DNA of 52,028 nt from contig NZ_JAUSSM010000020.1 in the NCBI RefSeq assembly GCF_030812315.1, positions 1 to 52,028 on the forward strand, in the 5' to 3' direction. Position 1 is the stretch's first letter. The number at the start of each line of letters is the position of its first letter. Of the stretch, positions 47,716 to 52,028 are shown one piece after another. Under the pieces are notes generated by a model, which saw only the letters and a program-made list of their open reading frames with translations, did no database searches and had not been told where the DNA came from. The position numbers and the translations under genes were made by a program. This DNA is from Arthrobacter oryzae (GTDB lineage: Bacteria > Actinomycetota > Actinomycetes > Actinomycetales > Micrococcaceae).

Positions 47716-49521
47716 ATGGAATCGCCCATCCAGAGCTACTTGCGCCAGGTCCACGCCGAGATCGCCCAGCTTAAGGACGGCAAGCCCTACAGCACCATTC
47801 CGGCGATGGCCAACGTGGACCCGGACAACTTCGGCATTGCGCTGGCCACAGTGGACGGACAGGTTTACGAAGTCGGCGATACCCGCACGGAATTCACCAT
47901 CCAGTCCATCTCGAAGCCATTCACATACGGGCTGGCCCTTGAAGACCTCGGCAGCGACGCTGTGGACGCCAAGGTGGATGTGGAACCCTCCGGTGACTCC
48001 TTCAACGAGATCTCATTGGCAGAAGGGACCGGCCGCCCCGCGAACGCTATGATCAACGCGGGAGCACTCACCGCCACGTCCCTGATCAGGGGATCCGGTG
48101 GCCAGTCGAGCTTCAAACGGATCCTCAGCACCTACTCGGCATTCGCGGGCCGGCAGCTTTCGGTCAACGAGAAGGTCTTCGAGTCCGAGCTGAAGCACGG
48201 CCACCGCAACACGGCTCTGGCCCACCTGCTGCGCTCCTTCAATATCATCGAAGACGACCCGACGCCCGTCCTGGAGGACTACTTTCGCCAGTGCTCGGTC
48301 ATGGTCAACAGCTTCGACCTCGCCATCATGGCCGCCACCCTCGCGAACGGCGGAAAGAACCCGCTGACGCACCGGCAGGTGCTGGAGATCGGCCCGGTGG
48401 AGCGCGTGTTGTCGGTGATGATGACCTCCGGCATGTACGACGACGCCGGGGCCTGGATCAGCAGTGTGGGCATGGCCGGAAAGAGTGGTGTTGCCGGCGG
48501 GATCATCGCGGTCCTTCCGGGTCAGGTGGGGCTGGCAGTCTACTCGCCGCCGCTCGATGAACACGGCGGCAGCGTCAGGGGCCTGGCCACTGCCCAGCGG
48601 CTTTCCCGGGACATGGAGTTGCACTTTGTGAGGGCTGCGCGCACCGGCCGTTCGGCCATACTTGCCGCCTACGACGTCACTGAAACACCGTCGGGCATCC
48701 GGCGCAATGCTGAAGCGTCCGATGTTCTCCGCGCCCACGGGAACCGGGCGCGGGTGATCGAACTCAACGGCGACCTCCTCTTTGCCGGGTCCGAATCCAT
48801 GGTGCGCGAGCTCAGCGGCCTGGACGACGACGTCGAGCTCGTGGTCCTGGATTTCCGCCGGACCGATCAGGTCAGCGATGTGGCGCTGCGCCTGCTGGAA
48901 AAATCCCGGGAAGGGCTGTCCGACGCCGGCCGCGATTTGGTGCTGATCGAGGCGGACGGGGCGGTGGCGGAGTCCCTTGGCGGGGCTGTGCCCTCCTTCT
49001 CGTCCCGAAGCGCCGCCGTCGAATTCTGTGAAAACCGGCTGCTGGCGAAGTACGGTGACCGGCTGCTGCTCCGGGACCACGTGCCGGTCACGGACTCGCC
49101 GGCGCTGGCGCCGCTCGATGAGGCGGACGCGCTGGCACTGCAAAGCCTCATGACGGCGAAGAAGTACGACGACGGCGACGTCATCCGCCGCATCGGACTG
49201 CGGTTCGGCGGGGTCTACTTCATAACCTCGGGCAAGGTGAGCAGCACGTCGCCCGGACCCACGTCGGACCGGGTGAAGCTCAACACCCTCAGCGCCGGCA
49301 TGACATTCGGCGAGCTGGCCCTGGGTAGCGGCAACAGGCAGGAAACCACGGTCAGGGCGGACGGCCCCGTGGAAGTGATGGTGCTCAGCGCCGAGGCAAT
49401 CTCCGACCTTGAATCCACTGACCCCAGGCTGGCCATCGCCCTGTGGAAGGCCCTGACCCGTGACGCCTACACACGCGTGGAACAGTACCTGCGGGAATCG
49501 GCGGTCCGGATCCGCAGCTAG
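47716..49521 (+). CDS. glsA: glutaminase A fused to STAS and cyclic-nucleotide-binding domains
   Basis: 601 residues, about twice a simple glutaminase. The N-terminal about 300 residues are a serine-type glutaminase: QSISKPF holds the SxxK pair (Ser 64, Lys 67), and RPANAMINAGAL, GHRNTALAHLL, KSGVAGGI and the closing PPLDEHGGSVRG are family marks. A STAS-like domain follows (about 345-440, RVIELNGDLLFAGSESMV, VLDFRRTDQVSD). A CNB domain follows that (about 465-590) with FGELALGSGNRQETTVRA, close to a phosphate-binding cassette but without the canonical PRxA arrangement. It deamidates glutamine to glutamate; the added domains suggest regulation or partner binding. It lies downstream of a MarR gene. 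Confidence 0.9.
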   Translation: MESPIQSYLRQVHAEIAQLKDGKPYSTIPAMANVDPDNFGIALATVDGQVYEVGDTRTEFTIQSISKPFTYGLALEDLGSDAVDAKVDVEPSGDSFNEISLAEGTGRPANAMINAGALTATSLIRGSGGQSSFKRILSTYSAFAGRQLSVNEKVFESELKHGHRNTALAHLLRSFNIIEDDPTPVLEDYFRQCSVMVNSFDLAIMAATLANGGKNPLTHRQVLEIGPVERVLSVMMTSGMYDDAGAWISSVGMAGKSGVAGGIIAVLPGQVGLAVYSPPLDEHGGSVRGLATAQRLSRDMELHFVRAARTGRSAILAAYDVTETPSGIRRNAEASDVLRAHGNRARVIELNGDLLFAGSESMVRELSGLDDDVELVVLDFRRTDQVSDVALRLLEKSREGLSDAGRDLVLIEADGAVAESLGGAVPSFSSRSAAVEFCENRLLAKYGDRLLLRDHVPVTDSPALAPLDEADALALQSLMTAKKYDDGDVIRRIGLRFGGVYFITSGKVSSTSPGPTSDRVKLNTLSAGMTFGELALGSGNRQETTVRADGPVEVMVLSAEAISDLESTDPRLAIALWKALTRDAYTRVEQYLRESAVRIRS

Positions 49522-49564
49522 CCACCGCTTTGTTGCTCCCGGCAACAGGTGGCAGACTATCGAT

Positions 49565-50326
49565 ATGGATTTTGCCGCCCGCTATGTAGCCTTGGGAGAT
49601 TCGTTCACGGAAGGCGTCGGCGACGACGATCCTGCCCGCCCGAACGGCGTTCGGGGCTGGGCAGACCGGGTAGCTGAGCAGCTCTGCGCCGCGGACCCGT
49701 CGTGTGGCTACGCCAACCTCGCCATCCGCGGCAGGAAGCTCCGGCAGATCATGGCCGAGCAGGTGGACGCCGCCGTCGAACTTAAACCCACTCTGGTGAC
49801 CATTTATGCGGGGGCCAACGATATCCTCCGCCCCAAGATCGACATCGACGACCTCTTGGCGGAGTACGACGCCGGCATCCGCAAGCTGAGTGCCACCGGC
49901 GCCACTGTGGTGATGTTCACGGGCTTCGACGCCCGCGGCTCCAAGGTCTTTGGCACCATGCGCGGCCGGACCGCCATCTACAACGAACTGGTGCGCGGCA
50001 TCGCGGGCGATCACGGCGCCCTGCTGGTGGACTACTGGCGCTTCAGCGAATACTACGACTGGGGAATGTGGGCCAAGGACCGGATGCACATGTCTGCTGC
50101 CGGTAACGCGAACATGGCCAAGAGGGTGCTGACGGTCTTGGAGCACGATCACTCCATCGATGTGCCGCCCATGACACCTGTTCCCGAGATGAGCCGGGCC
50201 GATGCCATCCGCGCGAACGCGCGCTGGGTGCGGGAGTTTGCGGGACCGTGGGTGGTCCGCCGGGTCACAGGCAAGTCTTCGGGCGACGGCCTGCTGCCGC
50301 GGTACCCGGCGCTCACCCGCCTCTAA
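49565..50326 (+). CDS. SGNH/GDSL-family hydrolase
   Basis: 253 residues, paralogous to the hydrolase at 46029. It shares YVALGDSFTEGVGD, then RPNGVRGWADRVAEQL, NLAIRGRKLRQI, YAGANDIL, ATVVMFTGFDA and DRMHMSAAGNANMA in the same order. It therefore has the catalytic Ser, Gly, Asn and Asp-His set. It lacks the basic tail of the other copy and has a typical R-W-V-R-E-F helix near the end. No signal peptide is seen. The ATG has no clear ribosome site. Confidence 0.86.
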   Translation: MDFAARYVALGDSFTEGVGDDDPARPNGVRGWADRVAEQLCAADPSCGYANLAIRGRKLRQIMAEQVDAAVELKPTLVTIYAGANDILRPKIDIDDLLAEYDAGIRKLSATGATVVMFTGFDARGSKVFGTMRGRTAIYNELVRGIAGDHGALLVDYWRFSEYYDWGMWAKDRMHMSAAGNANMAKRVLTVLEHDHSIDVPPMTPVPEMSRADAIRANARWVREFAGPWVVRRVTGKSSGDGLLPRYPALTRL

Positions 50327-50751
50327 GCTGGCCTGCCCGGCGTGTGAGGCCGGCGGGCTTATACACCCCCGGGCGGCATTGATGGTTACCCGATTGGCCT
50401 TTAATTAGTCAAGCTCGTAGACTTGGTAGGCGCTAGGTGGCGCGGAGCGTGTGCAATTGCTCCGGTTGGCGGGATCTGTCCTCAATGATGGCAGTCCTCA
50501 AGGCCGGTAGTTAGGGGCTCAAGTTGCGTGCACTCCTGTATTCGCCCAGCATCCCGGTACTTCGCAGTGGATTCCTCTGCCCGGTATTCGTGGCCAATCA
50601 TCTTCGCCGCAGTGCGGAAAACAGCCGGCTTTTGCCGGATGTCCACCCCTGCGGAACACCGGACATGTGAACGCTGGATGCGGACGCCGCCTGTCGCACG
50701 GTACGCGGAACGCTGCGGACCGTTTCATTTATTTTCATGAGGAGAGTCGTC
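50327..50751. promoter_or_regulatory. intergenic region before rpmB with possible Zur half-site
   Basis: No gene was recognised in these 425 bases. A GC-rich hairpin (about 50333-50357, CCGGC/GCCGG core) may end the SGNH gene transcript. At 50731-50739, 12 bases before the rpmB ATG, ATTTTCATG equals one half of the actinobacterial Zur box; the other half matches poorly (4 of 9). GAGGAGAG follows as the rpmB ribosome site. Confidence 0.3.
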
Positions 50752-50988
50752 ATGGCAGCACACTGCCAGGTGACCGGAGCCGAGCCGGGCTTTGGACACA
50801 GCATTTCGCACTCGCACCGCCGCAACAAGCGCCGGTTCGACCCGAACATCCAGAAGAAGCGCTACTGGGTTCCGTCCCTGCGCCGTAATGTCACCCTGCA
50901 GGTCTCTGCACGTGGCATCAAGACCATCGACGTGCGTGGCATCGACGTAGTCGTAGCCGCCATCCTGGCACGAGGAGTGAAGCTCTAA
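50752..50988 (+). CDS. rpmB: 50S ribosomal protein L28
   Basis: 78 residues: MAAHCQVTGAEPGFGHSISH, then SHRRNKRRFDPNIQKKRYWV and so on, clear L28. The CxxC zinc pairs of the metal-binding form are missing; only one cysteine is present. This is the zinc-independent type. The ATG at 50752 has GAGGAGAG upstream, and an ATG five codons earlier overlaps that site. It is the first gene of the rpmB-rpmG-rpsN cluster, and its stop overlaps rpmG (TAATG). Confidence 0.95.
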   Translation: MAAHCQVTGAEPGFGHSISHSHRRNKRRFDPNIQKKRYWVPSLRRNVTLQVSARGIKTIDVRGIDVVVAAILARGVKL

Positions 50989-51155
50989 TGGCTAAGGACA
51001 AGGACGTACGTCCGATCATCAAGCTCAAGTCGACCGCTGGCACGGGTTACACCTACGTCACGCGCAAGAACCGTCGTAACGACCCGGACCGCATGGTTCT
51101 GAAGAAGTACGACCCCCGCATCCGCAAGCACGTCGAATTCCGAGAGGAGCGCTAA
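50988..51155 (+). CDS. rpmG: 50S ribosomal protein L33
   Basis: 55 residues, MAKDKDVRPIIKLKSTAGTG, then YTYVTRKNRRNDPDRMVLKK and a basic end. It is a typical L33 without any cysteine, again the zinc-independent form. It starts inside the rpmB stop codon and ends 5 bp before rpsN, so the three ribosomal genes are tightly cotranscribed. Confidence 0.95.
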   Translation: MAKDKDVRPIIKLKSTAGTGYTYVTRKNRRNDPDRMVLKKYDPRIRKHVEFREER

Positions 51156-51160
51156 GCACT

Positions 51161-51466
51161 ATGGCTAAGAAGTCAATGATCGCTAAGAACGAACAGCGTA
51201 AAGTCATCGTCGAGCGCTATGCTGCAAAGCGCCTCGAACTGAAGAAGGCCCTGGTTGACCCCAACTCAACCGACGAAGCACGCGAAGCTGCACGCCTCGG
51301 CCTGCAGAAGCTGCCCCGCAACGCCTCCCCGGTACGTCTGCGTAACCGCGACATCATCGATGGCCGTCCCCGCGGTACCTTCCAGAAGTTCGGTATCTCC
51401 CGTGTTCGCTTCCGCGACATGGCTCACCGCGGTGAGCTCCCGGGCATCACCAAGTCTTCCTGGTAA
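51161..51466 (+). CDS. rpsN: 30S ribosomal protein S14, zinc-independent form
   Basis: 101 residues: MAKKSMIAKNEQRKVIVERY, then LQKLPRNASPVRLRNRD, RPRGTFQKFGISRVRFRDMA and ITKSSW at the end. The length and the absence of CxxC motifs mark the long, zinc-free S14 type. In other actinobacteria sets of zinc-free L28, L33 and S14 are induced by zinc limitation through Zur. Whether this is the only or a second copy here cannot be seen. It is followed by a strong terminator. Confidence 0.95.
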   Translation: MAKKSMIAKNEQRKVIVERYAAKRLELKKALVDPNSTDEAREAARLGLQKLPRNASPVRLRNRDIIDGRPRGTFQKFGISRVRFRDMAHRGELPGITKSSW

Positions 51467-51509
51467 TTCAACACTGCTGCTAAGCCAGCACTGCTGATTC
51501 CAGTGGTCT

Positions 51510-51547
51510 AAGAAGGGCCGGCAACCTCACGGTTGCCGGCCCTTCTT
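51510..51547 (+). terminator. strong hairpin terminator after rpsN
   Basis: The arms AAGAAGGGCCGGCAACC (51510-51526) and GGTTGCCGGCCCTTCTT (51531-51547) are perfectly complementary around TCAC, a 17-bp stem. It ends in TT only, but its position after the ribosomal operon makes termination very likely. Confidence 0.8.
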
Positions 51548-51735
51548 GCGTTTAGGCCCGGCTGACGCTGCCGAACAGGGTGTAGTGCGACGCCGCCGTA
51601 CCGGGTTGCGCCGGCGGGTCCCGTGCGGTGACGGAGCCCACAGAGACCAAGAACGACGACGGCGCCGTGGAAGTGCCTCGCATGCCCCATCTGGGCCCGG
51701 ATTGGCGGGGGTTTGGCACCTATACCGGGGAGGGT

Positions 51736-52028
51736 TTGCGGCAGGGCCAAAGTAGGTGTATTGTTTTCTAAGTCGCCGAGAGGGGGCCGGCGAGATGCTG
51801 GTTACCGAAGGCGGCCAAACCCCTTCTAAACAGCCTGAAAAATGGTTCGCCACTTGGCGTGCTGTGCAAGGGTGGGGATGGTCTTGATGACCGGCGGATC
51901 GCGGAAACGTTGATTTGCTTTGAGTCTTGAAACCGGGTAAGTTTGGAAAGTTGCTCCGGAGCGATCCGCGACCGAGTTGTTGGTTGTGGTGGTGCCGGGT
52001 GTGTCTGTTGTTTGAGAACTCAATAGTG
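51736..52028 (+). promoter_or_regulatory. rRNA operon promoter and leader (16S gene starts beyond the right edge)
   Basis: TTGCGG (51736-51741), 17 bases, then TATTGT (51759-51764) is a possible promoter. The remaining sequence lacks coding character. It ends with TGTTTGAGAACTCAATAGTG, which, as I recall it, matches the leader element found just before 16S rRNA genes in Arthrobacter and relatives, with the boxA-like and processing region. The stretch 51548-51735 holds no gene that I recognise. The 16S gene itself is not in the window. Confidence 0.6.

Noticed and set aside
50528..50740. 70-codon open frame upstream of rpmB
   Set aside because: Cys/Arg-rich composition, no homology recognised and overlap with the rpmB leader suggest a chance frame.
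51548..51735. Minus-strand peptide of about 43 codons after the rpsN terminator
   Set aside because: It reads openly but has no ribosome site, no recognised similarity and is bounded by a stop just upstream.
1..52028. tRNA genes, insertion sequences with transposases, phage genes or a replication origin
   Set aside because: None was recognised by eye on either strand; a covariance-model search for tRNAs would be decisive.

Overview
The window looks like a chromosomal segment of a high-GC Gram-positive bacterium of the Micrococcaceae, closest in feel to Arthrobacter or Pseudarthrobacter. This is inferred from the very high GC content, frequent GTG starts and ATGA/TGATG gene overlaps, a DUF222-HNH protein of the type abundant in these genomes, an IdeR/DmdR-type iron box, and an rRNA-operon leader at the right end. 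No taxonomic search could be run.

Left part (1-11082): an asparagine-to-fumarate cassette (FCD-type GntR regulator, asparaginase, start of aspartase); a hipBA toxin-antitoxin pair with a probable double operator; a hypothetical gene; an intact YtrA-type GntR regulator followed by a visibly decayed ABC transporter; a DUF222-HNH protein; an SRPBCC protein; a GIY-YIG-like protein; and an amidohydrolase.

Middle part (11314-30374): a small hypothetical gene, a flavodoxin with an internal deletion, a DUF4389 membrane protein, a RibD-C-type reductase and an SDR without a visible YxxxK. Then comes a coherent catabolic locus: GntR regulator, two-subunit transketolase, MHS-type transporter, TIM-barrel isomerase and SDR, tied together by repeated GACTGTTnACAGTC-like operators. 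It is followed by a sulfite-oxidase-like molybdoenzyme, an NmrA-like protein, two aldo/keto reductases, membrane proteins, a YchJ protein and a long acyl-CoA dehydrogenase.

Right part (30375-52028): a jetA-jetB-jetC (Wadjet/MksFEB condensin) operon with no jetD. It is followed by two arrays of a 32-bp-period repeat in opposite orientation around an FBP-domain gene. Then come a TetR/MFS pair whose transporter carries two extra C-terminal beta domains, and an iron-regulated siderophore uptake operon (binding protein, two permeases, ATPase, siderophore-interacting reductase). Both permease genes contain the same in-frame 77-bp palindromic element. Next are two related SGNH hydrolases around YciI, MarR and a glutaminase-STAS-cyclic-nucleotide-binding fusion, then zinc-free ribosomal proteins L28-L33-S14, a strong terminator, and the leader of an rRNA operon running off the right edge.

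The observations most worth following are the JetD-less Jet operon next to the 32-bp repeat arrays, the palindromic element shared by the two permease genes, the split-transketolase catabolic regulon, and the three-domain glutaminase.
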